Under the pieces are notes generated by a model. That model saw only the letters and a program-made list of their open reading frames with translations. It did no database searches and was not told the origin of the DNA. The position numbers and the translations under genes were made by a program. Below, in pieces: positions 1-6,718 of a stretch of 11,583 nt of DNA (position 1 is the stretch's first letter; every line of letters starts with the position of its first letter). Origin of the DNA: Gemmatimonadota bacterium (GTDB lineage: Bacteria; Gemmatimonadota; Gemmatimonadetes; Gemmatimonadales; GWC2-71-9); NCBI GenBank assembly GCA_003222235.1, contig QHVD01000330.1, positions 18,162 to 29,744 of the forward strand. Direction: 5' to 3'.

Positions 1-22
1 ACGTAAACCGTCACACGACGCC

Positions 23-685
23 TTACCCGCCCTGCTGCGCAATCATGATGCTTCGCAGCCTCTCGGGCGTCTGCCCCGCCATGTCGCCGTAAGGCGACGG
101 ATGGCCCCGCGCCCCGGCGACTACGGAGGGGCAAACGAGCTCGTATCGGCGGGTCCGGATCCGGTCCGCCGCCGCCTGGGACGCGACCGGAGTCGCGATC
201 ACCACCTGATTCGCGCCGAGCTGCTCGGCGGCCTTCGCGGCCGCGAGCACCTTCCACGGATAGACCACGTGGCCGTCCACGATGACGGCGACCTTGCCGG
301 CGACCTTTTTCACGGGCCGCTGGGTGCGGTACAGCATGATGTCCCGCGAGATCCGAGCCCGCGACTCGTCGATCGCCGCCGTGAGCTCGTCCAGCAGCGC
401 CATGGTCGGCTGGAAGTCGGGATCCATCTCGGTGGGAGCCGACTCCGCGATGGCGCCGATCGGGGCGGCGCTCGAGCCGAGCTTGATGAAGTCCGCGACC
501 AGCACGTCGAACTGCGCGCCGGTCGCCTTGGCGGTGTGGGAGGCGATCTCCACCCCATCCGGCGTGAGCCCCAGGAGGATGCAGCCGACGTGGCGGCGCG
601 CCGCGAGCTCGCGGCCCAGCAGGACGCCGGCGGCCGCGCGGGTCGGGTAGAGGCTGGGGGGCTTCGGTGGAGCGGCGTGGGTCAT
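23..685 (-). CDS. Phosphoribosyltransferase-fold protein with degenerate PRPP-binding loop
   Basis: 220 aa, ATG start at 685, TAA stop at 23-25. The order of segments matches the stand-alone type-I phosphoribosyltransferase family: an N-terminal strand with LGLTPDGVEIA (res 38-48, where the family has LGLPRGGVPVA), a DVLVADFIKLG strand (60-70), GAIA (77-80), a helical hood, then the central strand VAVIVDGHVVYPWKV (132-146) and GANQVVIATPVAS (157-169). In active members the central strand carries the acidic PRPP signature (DDGxATG type). Here only VDG remains, followed by HVVYPW, so PRPP binding and transferase activity are doubtful. The protein may be a binding or regulatory relative; the substrate is unknown. 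The upstream Shine-Dalgarno is weak. It is divergent from gltA, with the decamer repeat at 701-775 in the shared promoter region. Fold assignment is fairly confident; function is unknown. Confidence 0.75.
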   Translation of the reverse strand: MTHAAPPKPPSLYPTRAAAGVLLGRELAARRHVGCILLGLTPDGVEIASHTAKATGAQFDVLVADFIKLGSSAAPIGAIAESAPTEMDPDFQPTMALLDELTAAIDESRARISRDIMLYRTQRPVKKVAGKVAVIVDGHVVYPWKVLAAAKAAEQLGANQVVIATPVASQAAADRIRTRRYELVCPSVVAGARGHPSPYGDMAGQTPERLRSIMIAQQGG

Positions 686-700
686 GGAAACTGAAAGTAC

Positions 701-775
701 TAGAGGGCGGTAGAGGACGGTAGAAGACGGTAGAGGTGGCCGCGCCTCTACCGTCCTCTACCGCCTTCTACCGCC
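701..775. repeat. Inverted array of decamers (unit TAGAGGACGG / CCGTCCTCTA), border element A
   Basis: Three full 10-bp units read TAGAGGGCGG, TAGAGGACGG and TAGAAGACGG, followed by TAGAGG. After an 8-nt spacer (737-744) the same unit appears in the opposite direction (CCTCTACCGT and so on, to 775). Arms 706-736 and 745-775 are complementary over about 31 bp with 3 mismatches, so either strand could form a long hairpin. It fills the gap between two divergent genes and ends about 35 bp before gltA. An open frame runs from a GTG at 736 through it into gltA, but this is unlikely to be coding. Its role (promoter architecture, RNA stability, or inert satellite-like DNA) is not evident. Confidence 0.85.
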
Positions 776-810
776 CAGTCGTTGTTATCTTTCGCGGGCG
801 AACTCCCAGG

Positions 811-2121
<1,311 letters not shown>

Positions 2122-2127
2122 GCGAAA

Positions 2128-2190
2128 GGGCGGCAAGCCGGCGCACCTACCTTGCCGCCCATGCCGCCTGTGCCGCCCGCCTACCGCCGC
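2128..2190. repeat. Inverted GGGCGGCAAG repeat with 9-10-mer tail, border element B; possible two-way terminator
   Basis: A perfect 10-bp inverted repeat (GGGCGGCAAG at 2128-2137, CTTGCCGCCC at 2151-2160) has a 13-nt loop containing GCGCACCTACC. The right arm continues as imperfect tandem units ATGCCGCC, TGTGCCGCC and CTACCGCCG. It lies between the convergent gltA and rhlE stops, where a hairpin could end or protect both transcripts, but no T-tract follows on either strand. The CTA at 2181-2183 inside the array is the TAG stop of rhlE. Unit and core match the element at 5143-5250. Confidence 0.7.
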
Positions 2191-3395
2191 CCGCGCCCGA
2201 CCCGCATCCGCACCGATCGCGCCGGTCTGGGCTGCTCCGCGGCGACCGCCCTCGGCTGGAGCGGCGGGACCGACGGCTCGAAGCCCGGAATCACCTCCCG
2301 CGGGAACGTCCGCCCGATCAGCTTCTCGATGTCACCCATCAGCAGCCACTCGTCGGGCGAGATCAGCGTGAGCGCGAGCCCCTGCGCCCCGGCCCGCGCG
2401 GTGCGGCCCACCCGGTGCACGTATATCTCGGGGTCGTTCGGCACGTCGTAGTTCACGACCATGCGGATCCCGTCCACGTCGATTCCGCGCGCGGCGATGT
2501 CGGTCGCGACCAGCACGTCCGCGGTCCCCTCGCGGAATGCCGCCAGGGTGCGCTGGCGGTGGCTCTGCGCCTTGTTCCCGTGAATGGCATTCGCGGGAAT
2601 TCCCTCGCGCCGCAGGAACGTCGCGAGCTTGTCCGCACCGTACTTGGTGCGCGTAAAGATCAGCGTCTGGCCCGCGGGCTTGGCCTGGAGAATGCGCGCC
2701 AGCACGTCCCGTTTCCGCACCTTGTCCGCCGCCACGATCACGTGCTCGATCCCATCGGCCGGCTGGGCGCGGCGGCCGATCTCGACCGAAGCGTGTCCGG
2801 CGAGGGCGGTCCGGGCGAGCGCGTCCACCTCGGCCGATACGGTCGCGGAGAAGAGCATGGTCTGGCGCTCGTCCGGAAGCGCCGCGAGGATGCGACGCAC
2901 GTCGGGCGCGAAGCCCATGTCGAGCATCCGGTCCGCCTCGTCGAGCACCAGCACCTCGAGGCGCGAGTAATCCACGTGGCCGCGCTCCATGTGGTCGAGC
3001 AGTCGGCCGGGGGTCGCGACCACGATGTCCGCGCCGTGCTTCAGCGCGCGGGTCTGCGGCTCCATGCCGACGCCGCCGTACACCGCGGCGGCCGTGAGAT
3101 CGATATGCCGTCCGTACGCCCGGGCGCTCTGCAGCACCTGTTCGGCGAGCTCGCGCGTGGGCACGAGAATGAGGGCCCGAAGCGTGCGCGCAGCGCCGCC
3201 GCGCGCAAGCCGCTGGAGAATCGGCAGGATGAACGCGGCCGTCTTGCCGGTGCCGGTCTGGGCGGAACCGATCAGATCGCGACCGGCGAGCGCCAGCGGG
3301 ATGGCTTCCTGCTGAATGGGGGTGGGGCGCTCGTAGCCTTCTTCGGCTACGGCGCGGACCAGCTCGGGAACCAACCCGAGGGAGGTGAATGGCAT
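2181..3395 (-). CDS. rhlE: DEAD-box ATP-dependent RNA helicase, RhlE type
   Basis: 404 aa from ATG 3395, preceded by GGAG at 5-nt spacing. The frame runs further up to 3509, but that stretch has no family similarity. All superfamily-2 motifs are visible in order: Q motif GYERPTPIQQ (20-29), I AQTGTGKT (45-52), Ia PTRELA (79-84), Ib TPGR (128-131), II DEAD (152-155), III SAT (183-185), IV LIFTRTKYGADKL (245-257), V ARGID (302-306), VI HRVGRTARAG (327-336). The start FTSLGLVPELVRAV and the IHGNKAQ segment are typical of RhlE. It unwinds short RNA duplexes in ribosome assembly, RNA decay or cold adaptation. The tail after the core is short and basic (about 35 residues, ending RVGRGRR); its last codons and stop come from repeat element B. 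It is divergent from rpsU-csp across a long leader region. Confidence 0.95.
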   Translation of the reverse strand: MPFTSLGLVPELVRAVAEEGYERPTPIQQEAIPLALAGRDLIGSAQTGTGKTAAFILPILQRLARGGAARTLRALILVPTRELAEQVLQSARAYGRHIDLTAAAVYGGVGMEPQTRALKHGADIVVATPGRLLDHMERGHVDYSRLEVLVLDEADRMLDMGFAPDVRRILAALPDERQTMLFSATVSAEVDALARTALAGHASVEIGRRAQPADGIEHVIVAADKVRKRDVLARILQAKPAGQTLIFTRTKYGADKLATFLRREGIPANAIHGNKAQSHRQRTLAAFREGTADVLVATDIAARGIDVDGIRMVVNYDVPNDPEIYVHRVGRTARAGAQGLALTLISPDEWLLMGDIEKLIGRTFPREVIPGFEPSVPPLQPRAVAAEQPRPARSVRMRVGRGRR

Positions 3396-3482
3396 GCTGC
3401 TCCGTCCTATGGCGTAGAAGGAGAGACGTCGAGGGAGATTCGCAGAGCGGCCGGTCTGGAACAGCCGTAGGGCACACGGCTC

Positions 3483-3516
3483 AGACCGTACGGTTCTTCC
3501 CGTACGCAAACGGTCT
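3483..3516 (-). promoter_or_regulatory. Hairpin upstream of rhlE (5'-leader candidate)
   Basis: CGTACGG (3487-3493) pairs with CCGTACG (3500-3506) around the loop TTCTTC. Outer AGAC (3483-3486) can pair with GTCT (3513-3516). An alternative pairing joins AGACCGT (3483-3489) to ACGGTCT (3510-3516). It lies about 90-120 nt upstream of the rhlE start on the rhlE strand, so it would be in the mRNA leader if transcription begins above 3516. No T-tract follows on either strand, so it is not an obvious terminator. The two mutually exclusive pairings could make a switch; this is inference only. Confidence 0.4.
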
Positions 3517-3713
3517 CGACGGCTTACCCACTACGACTTTCGTGGGTTTTCGAACCTGGGGATTGAGCCTACCGATGTGAGGCCCGCTCCTGAGCGGGAC
3601 CGTCCTGCGGGAGGATGCCAGCTCGCGGTTCTTTGCACTACAGCTTCGAAGGTAGCTCGTTGGGCGCTGAAAAGATAGGGGCTGGGATCCCGGCGGTGCT
3701 GTAGATCACCGAG
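3517..3713. other. Non-coding region between rhlE and rpsU with several short hairpins
   Basis: No convincing gene is seen; open frames here are short and match nothing. Short self-complementary segments follow one another: CCCAC/GTGGG at 3527-3546, GGTT-TTCG-AACC at 3545-3556, GCCT/AGGC at 3567-3583, CCCGCT-CCTG-AGCGGG at 3583-3598, TCCT/AGGA at 3603-3614 and CGGTG/CACCG at 3694-3711. The density is higher than in the other gaps of this window. It may be two long 5' leaders back to back or an unrecognised structured RNA. It does not match the tRNA, 4.5S or tmRNA signatures I can recall. Confidence 0.35.
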
Positions 3714-3742
3714 TTGACAAAAGCGCTCCGTCTGGCGATGAT
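3714..3742 (+). promoter_or_regulatory. Sigma-70-type promoter for rpsU-csp
   Basis: A perfect -35 TTGACA at 3714-3719 is followed by a 17-nt spacer and GATGAT at 3737-3742 (4 of 6 matches to TATAAT). Predicted transcription start is near 3749, giving an rpsU leader of roughly 95 nt. It is the best housekeeping promoter match noticed in the window and fits a highly expressed ribosomal protein gene. Confidence 0.6.
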
Positions 3743-3774
3743 TGCTTTGAGCGATACGAACCAGAGACCGTTCC

Positions 3775-3802
3775 GAGGACCTGGGCTGCCGCCCCGGTCC
3801 TC
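3775..3802 (+). promoter_or_regulatory. GC-rich hairpin in the rpsU leader
   Basis: GAGGACC (3775-3781) pairs with GGTCCTC (3796-3802); inner GGG/CCC can extend the stem. It is followed by GTCGTGTTT, only weakly T-rich, so attenuation is possible but not clear. It lies about 28 nt before the Shine-Dalgarno. Its CCTC segment is also complementary to the GAGG of the Shine-Dalgarno at 3831-3838, so an alternative fold could hide the ribosome site. Autoregulation by bS21 or a temperature response would be plausible but is not shown. Confidence 0.4.
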
Positions 3803-3844
3803 GTCGTGTTTCTGGGAGGCTCCCGTGACCGGAGGTGAGGCGGG

Positions 3845-4042
3845 ATGGAAGTGACACTGGGCGATAGCGACCGATTGGAGTACGTCCTGAAGAAGTTCCG
3901 CCGCCAAATCACCAAAGCCGGGCTGTTCCAGGACATGAAGCGGAAACGCTTCTACGAGAGCCCGGGCGCTCAACGGCGGCGGAAGGACAAGGCTGCGGCG
4001 CGCCGCAAGGTGAAGGCCGCTCGCCGCCATGCACTCTACTAG
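3845..4042 (+). CDS. rpsU: 30S ribosomal protein bS21
   Basis: 65 aa, in the usual size range for bS21. The N-terminal part DRLEYVLKKFRRQITKAG and the basic, Arg/Lys-rich C-terminal half (RRRKDKAAARRKVKAARRH) are diagnostic. The protein binds the 30S platform near the 16S 3' end and affects initiation. The start is fixed by GGAGGTGA (3831-3838), an 8-nt match to the anti-Shine-Dalgarno, 6 nt before ATG. The other sites inspected here match 4-6 nt. It is co-transcribed with csp, 17 nt downstream, from the promoter at 3714-3742. Confidence 0.95.
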   Translation: MEVTLGDSDRLEYVLKKFRRQITKAGLFQDMKRKRFYESPGAQRRRKDKAAARRKVKAARRHALY

Positions 4043-4059
4043 TCAGGAGTAAACCACAG

Positions 4060-4269
4060 ATGGCACGCATCACCGGTATCGTGAAGTGGTTCAACGACGC
4101 GAAGGGGTTCGGCTTCATCACTCCCGAGAACGGGGAGAAGGACTGCTTCGTGCACCACACCGCGATTCAGGCGGACGGGTTCAAGACGCTGGCCGAGGGT
4201 CAGCGGGTTGAGTTCGACGTCGTGCAGGGTCAAAAGGGCCCCGCGGCTCAGAACGTCGTCAAGCTCTAA
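4060..4269 (+). CDS. Cold-shock-domain protein (CspA family)
   Basis: 69 aa, a single OB-fold cold-shock domain and nothing else. RNP1 is KGFGFI (15-20) and RNP2 is CFVHH (29-33), where most relatives have VFVHH. The N-terminal GIVKWFNDAKGFGFI and C-terminal QGQKGPAAQNV are standard. These proteins bind single-stranded RNA/DNA and melt mRNA structure; some are cold-induced, others constitutive, and sequence alone does not decide which. AGGAG at 4045-4049 lies 10 nt before ATG. Second gene of the rpsU operon, closed by the terminator at 4292-4325. Confidence 0.96.
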   Translation: MARITGIVKWFNDAKGFGFITPENGEKDCFVHHTAIQADGFKTLAEGQRVEFDVVQGQKGPAAQNVVKL

Positions 4270-4291
4270 ACCACACACGCTACCCGAAAAG

Positions 4292-4325
4292 ACGGCGCCG
4301 TCCGGGCCAGCCCGGACGGCGCCGT
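4292..4325. terminator. Strong bidirectional intrinsic terminator
   Basis: A perfect 15-bp stem (ACGGCGCCGTCCGGG at 4292-4306 with its complement at 4311-4325) has a CCAG tetraloop. On the plus strand TCGTCTTTCTCC follows, ending rpsU-csp. On the minus strand CTTTTC follows, ending the helix-turn-helix gene. It sits 23 nt after the csp stop and 18 nt before the converging stop. Confidence 0.9.
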
Positions 4326-4342
4326 TCGTCTTTCTCCTCGAG

Positions 4343-5014
4343 CTAGAGCCCGAACGCCCGCCGCCGCCGCGGCGCCACCTCGCGCGACCGCAGCACGATC
4401 CTCATCGCCCGCGTCTCGAGATCGAGCTCCCAGGTCGCGATCCTCGGGCGGACAAAGTCCTCGTAGTCGCGAGCCGTGATCGAGTCCGGCGTGGCGTCCA
4501 GAAACTCCAGCAGCCGCATACGGAGCTCGAGGTAGGAGCGGCCCTCCCGGGCCGCCGCAACGCTGAGGCCGGCCTCGTCCTCGAGTTGCCGGATCACGAA
4601 CCCCTGCGCCACGCCGAGCAGCCGTTGCACGATCAGGCCCTCCAGCTCGGGCCCGTCCCGCCGCGCGAGGCGCCGCGTCAGCGCCCGCACCGTACCCGGA
4701 CCGCACAGCTCAAGTGCCAGCCTCCGCACCTCCGGCGTGGGCCGGCGCGCCGCCGGCGCGGTGGCGTGCTCGGCACGGGCACAGGTGGGCAGATCGTTGC
4801 GGTGCAGCCGGAGGAATTTCGCCATCGGCGTGTACAGATCGCTCCGACCGGGCGCGGGGGCCCGCCGCCGGCCGGCGACCAGGTCGGCGATGAAGCCCTC
4901 CGACACCTTCACCGCGGCTGCCAGCTCACGCGGCGTGCGGTTCAGCTCCCGGAGACGTCGCCTGAGAAGTTGACCGACGGGAACGGGGTTCTTGATCGGC
5001 GCGGCTGTAGCCAT
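4343..5014 (-). CDS. Helix-turn-helix (XRE-like) protein of unknown target
   Basis: 223 aa from ATG 5014, chosen because AAAGGAG lies 8 nt upstream; the frame is open to 5107, but the extra residues look non-coding. Residues about 13-50 resemble a XRE/lambda-repressor-type HTH: an Arg-rich first helix (GQLLRRRLRELN), then TPRELAAAV - KVS - EGFIADLVAG. YTPMAKFLRLHRNDLP (61-76) continues the domain. The C-terminal 140 residues are mostly helical and charged with no motif I recognise; LDATPDSITARDYEDFVRP lies within them. No membrane segment or signal peptide. Probably a soluble DNA-binding regulator. It converges on csp across a shared terminator and is separated from upstream surf1 by repeat element C, so it likely has its own promoter. 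Confidence 0.7.
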   Translation of the reverse strand: MATAAPIKNPVPVGQLLRRRLRELNRTPRELAAAVKVSEGFIADLVAGRRRAPAPGRSDLYTPMAKFLRLHRNDLPTCARAEHATAPAARRPTPEVRRLALELCGPGTVRALTRRLARRDGPELEGLIVQRLLGVAQGFVIRQLEDEAGLSVAAAREGRSYLELRMRLLEFLDATPDSITARDYEDFVRPRIATWELDLETRAMRIVLRSREVAPRRRRAFGL

Positions 5015-5142
5015 GCGACGGGCTCCTTTGAGAACGAGGAAGAGGAAGCCCGCGGATGCATCGGCGCGGGACGCACCGGCGGGTGGGAGGCACGAAATAT
5101 CGCACAAACAGGCCTCGAACGGCAGGGGGCAGATGGGCCGGG

Positions 5143-5250
5143 AAGGGCGGCAGGGGCGGCACGGGCGGCAAGGGCGGCAAGGGCAGCAAATGGGGCAAGT
5201 TAGTGCACCTGTTACCTTTGCCGCCCCTGCCGCCTATTGCCGCCCTTGCC
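5143..5250. repeat. Inverted array of 9-mers (AAGGGCGGC / GCCGCCCTT), border element C
   Basis: The left array (5143-5196) has units AAGGGCGGC, AGGGGCGGC, ACGGGCGGC, AAGGGCGGC and AAGGGCAGC, then degenerates. The right array (about 5215-5250) has the reverse-complement units TTGCCGCCC, CTGCCGCC, ATTGCCGCC and CTTGCCG. About 36 nt on each side can pair with roughly 5-6 mismatches and one bulge. The loop holds AGTGCACCTGTTACC, close to the GCGCACCTACC of the element at 2128-2190. The right array overlaps the 3' end of surf1 and includes its TAG stop (CTA 5234-5236). The left array lies upstream of the HTH gene. It could insulate the two same-strand genes by forming a hairpin. Confidence 0.85.
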
Positions 5251-5908
5251 GTCGCAGCAACGCCACCGACCCCGCCAGGATGATCACCGCGAAGCTGAAC
5301 CACTGGATCGCATAGGAGAGATGGGGGCCGTCGCTCAGCTCAGGGGCGGGCCAGCGGACCAGGCCCGGCGGTGGAGGGCGGTCGAGGGCGGTCGAGGGCG
5401 GTACCTGCTGGAGGACGAACGGCAGGAGCGGATAGGGCACGGAGTCCCGGAGCCTTGCGGGGTTCACGTCGCCCCGGCCCCGCGGTGCCAGCATGCCCAG
5501 ACCCAGCACCACGGCTGAATCGGCCTCACGGTAGGCGCGCTCGTCCACGTGATACGCGTCGGGCGACGGGACCCAGCCGCGGTCCACGAGGACGGCCGCG
5601 CCGTCGGGGAGCCGCAGCGGAGTGACCAGGGCCACGCCGGGAACGCCCTGGTAACTGCGGCCGCGCCACAGTCGCTCGTGGTCGTAATCGTAGACCCCGC
5701 GAGCGTAGAGGCGGCGGCTCAGCGCCGAGTCGGCGGTGAGTGCCGACGTCACGGCCTCCGTGGGACGGTGACGGGCAGCCAGGACGGCGGCGTTCCGCGC
5801 CCGGCGCTGGCTCAGCCGCTCGAGCTGCCACAGCCCGAGCCGCGCGCACACCGTGGCGACGGCGAGGGCGACGACCAGTCCCGCGAGATCGCGGCGCGTG
5901 AGCCTCAC
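5234..5908 (-). CDS. SURF1 family cytochrome oxidase assembly protein
   Basis: 224 aa from GTG 5908. SURF1 proteins help haem a insertion and assembly of haem-copper oxidases in the inner membrane. Visible: N-terminal membrane helix (about 8-27) running into GLWQLERLSQRRARN (25-39, the conserved GxWQ.xR region), RGVYD (70-74), LVDRGWVPSPDA (107-118), and a C-terminal helix with HLSYAIQWFSFAVII (196-210). The GTG start overlaps the upstream stop as GTGA, implying translational coupling; a much longer in-frame extension (to 6148) lies over the GIY-YIG gene and is rejected. Residues about 168-180 (VPPSTALDRPPPP) are coded by a decamer repeat, and the tail RRQGRQ plus stop comes from repeat element C. 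No oxidase subunit genes are in view. Confidence 0.88.
   Translation of the reverse strand: MRLTRRDLAGLVVALAVATVCARLGLWQLERLSQRRARNAAVLAARHRPTEAVTSALTADSALSRRLYARGVYDYDHERLWRGRSYQGVPGVALVTPLRLPDGAAVLVDRGWVPSPDAYHVDERAYREADSAVVLGLGMLAPRGRGDVNPARLRDSVPYPLLPFVLQQVPPSTALDRPPPPGLVRWPAPELSDGPHLSYAIQWFSFAVIILAGSVALLRRQGRQ
5371..5400. repeat. Three tandem decamers GTSGAGGGCG inside surf1
   Basis: GTGGAGGGCG is followed by two exact GTCGAGGGCG units. Thirty bases keep the surf1 frame and code the Pro-rich stretch near residues 168-179. The unit differs by one base from a unit of the border array at 701-775 (GTAGAGGGCG in the same phase), so both may belong to one repeat family. Confidence 0.75.
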
Positions 5909-6159
5909 CGCTTCCCGCGCACGAGGGCGAGCTTTTCGGGACGCGACAGGCTGCGGAGGGCCGCCTCGCGCCGCAGCGCCGCCGAGCGCGTCGGTTGCCG
6001 CTCCTGGTAGACAAGGCGCACCGGGCGGCGCGAGCGGGTGAAGGCGCTCGCCGTTCCGGCCCGATGCCGCTCCAGGCGCCGCGTGAGATCGTTCGTGATG
6101 CCGGTGTACAGCGAGCCGCCGGCGCAGCGCAGCACGTAGACGATCCACCTTTCCCGCAT
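5905..6159 (-). CDS. GIY-YIG domain protein (UPF0213/YhbQ type)
   Basis: 84 aa from ATG 6159. The protein is a lone GIY-YIG fold: WIVYVLRCAGGSLYTGITND (5-24) carries the paired strands and the YTGIT motif, followed by DLTRRLERHRAG, FTRSRRPVRLVYQE (40-53) and RREAALRSLSRPEK (63-76) with the conserved Glu. Single-domain members are small predicted nucleases with no settled cellular role. It starts 8 nt after the osmC stop with only GGGGA directly in front, so translation is probably coupled; it ends in a GTGA overlap with surf1. Middle gene of an osmC > GIY-YIG > surf1 operon. Confidence 0.9.
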   Translation of the reverse strand: MRERWIVYVLRCAGGSLYTGITNDLTRRLERHRAGTASAFTRSRRPVRLVYQERQPTRSAALRREAALRSLSRPEKLALVRGKR

Positions 6160-6167
6160 TCCCCAGC

Positions 6168-6596
6168 CTAGTCCAGTTTCGCGTCCAGCGTTATCTGAGG
6201 GATTCCCTTCAGCGCCCGCGACACGGGGCACCCGCTCTTGGCCTCTTCGGCGGCCTTCTGAAACCCCGCCTGGTCGAGCCCCGGCACCTTGCCCCGTACC
6301 GTCAGGTCCATCCGGGTGATGGTGGGGGTGCCGTTCACCATATCCATCGTGCAGGCGGCCTCGGTTTGGACCCGCGTCGCGGGCTTCCCCGCCTTCTCGA
6401 GTCCCGCCGAGAGCGCCATGCTGAGGCACGCCGCGTGCGCCGCGGCGATCAGCTCCTCGGGGTTCGTGCCTGGCTTGCCTTCGAAGCGGGTGGCGAAGGT
6501 GTAGGGCCCGGTGAACGCGCCGCTCGCCGCCTTGAAGGTCCCCTTCCCGTCCTTGAGCTTTCCCTCCCAAACCGCGGAAGCACGACTGGTCGGCAT
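6168..6596 (-). CDS. osmC: OsmC family peroxiredoxin
   Basis: 142 aa, matching the family length. Two active-site cysteines are placed as in E. coli OsmC: Cys57 in AAAHAACLSMALS and Cys123 in KSGCPVSRAL. Arg37 and Glu47/48 (NPEEL) occupy the positions of the supporting Arg and Glu. OsmC proteins reduce organic hydroperoxides as cytoplasmic dimers. The start ATG 6596 is preceded by GAGGGG at 8-nt spacing. First gene of the minus-strand operon and divergent from the VOC gene across 122 bp. The OsmC versus Ohr split is judged from overall similarity. Confidence 0.92.
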   Translation of the reverse strand: MPTSRASAVWEGKLKDGKGTFKAASGAFTGPYTFATRFEGKPGTNPEELIAAAHAACLSMALSAGLEKAGKPATRVQTEAACTMDMVNGTPTITRMDLTVRGKVPGLDQAGFQKAAEEAKSGCPVSRALKGIPQITLDAKLD

Positions 6597-6634
6597 CGGA
6601 ATCCCCTCGTGACATGAGTTCGCCGGGTAATCTG

Positions 6635-6650
6635 GCGGCGGCGCCGCCGC
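6635..6650. promoter_or_regulatory. 16-bp perfect palindrome between osmC and the VOC gene
   Basis: GCGGCGGCGCCGCCGC is exactly self-complementary and lies in the 122-bp divergent promoter region, 39 bp from the osmC start and 69 bp from the VOC start. It could be an operator for a dimeric regulator of both genes. In GC-rich DNA such a simple GCG/GCC run can arise by chance. No clear -35/-10 pair was found on either strand here. Confidence 0.35.
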
Positions 6651-6718
6651 GACGCTACGCTATTCCGACCACCTGTGACCGCCCGGCACGGGAGATACCC
6701 TGCAGCAAGGAGCAGCCG

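Noticed and set aside
701..775. CRISPR array
   Set aside because: Units of 10 bp or less directly abut with no spacers and invert in the middle, and there are no cas genes.
736..810. GTG 736 as citrate synthase start, giving 25 extra residues
   Set aside because: The extra codons are read from the decamer inverted repeat and a non-coding spacer; family similarity begins after ATG 811.
2128..2160. Classical intrinsic terminator
   Set aside because: The stem is perfect, but neither strand has a following T-tract; kept only as a possible terminator within a repeat element.
3545..3560. tRNA T-loop-like GGTTTTCGAACC
   Set aside because: No acceptor, D or anticodon stems could be placed on either strand; it is more simply a TTCG-loop hairpin.
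5015..5107. Longer start of the HTH protein at 5107
   Set aside because: The ATG at 5014 has a good Shine-Dalgarno inside the would-be extension, and the extra residues show no domain similarity.
5909..6148. N-terminal extension of surf1 to 304 aa
   Set aside because: It overlaps the well-supported GIY-YIG gene in another frame, while GTG 5908 gives the normal SURF1 N-terminus and a GTGA overlap.
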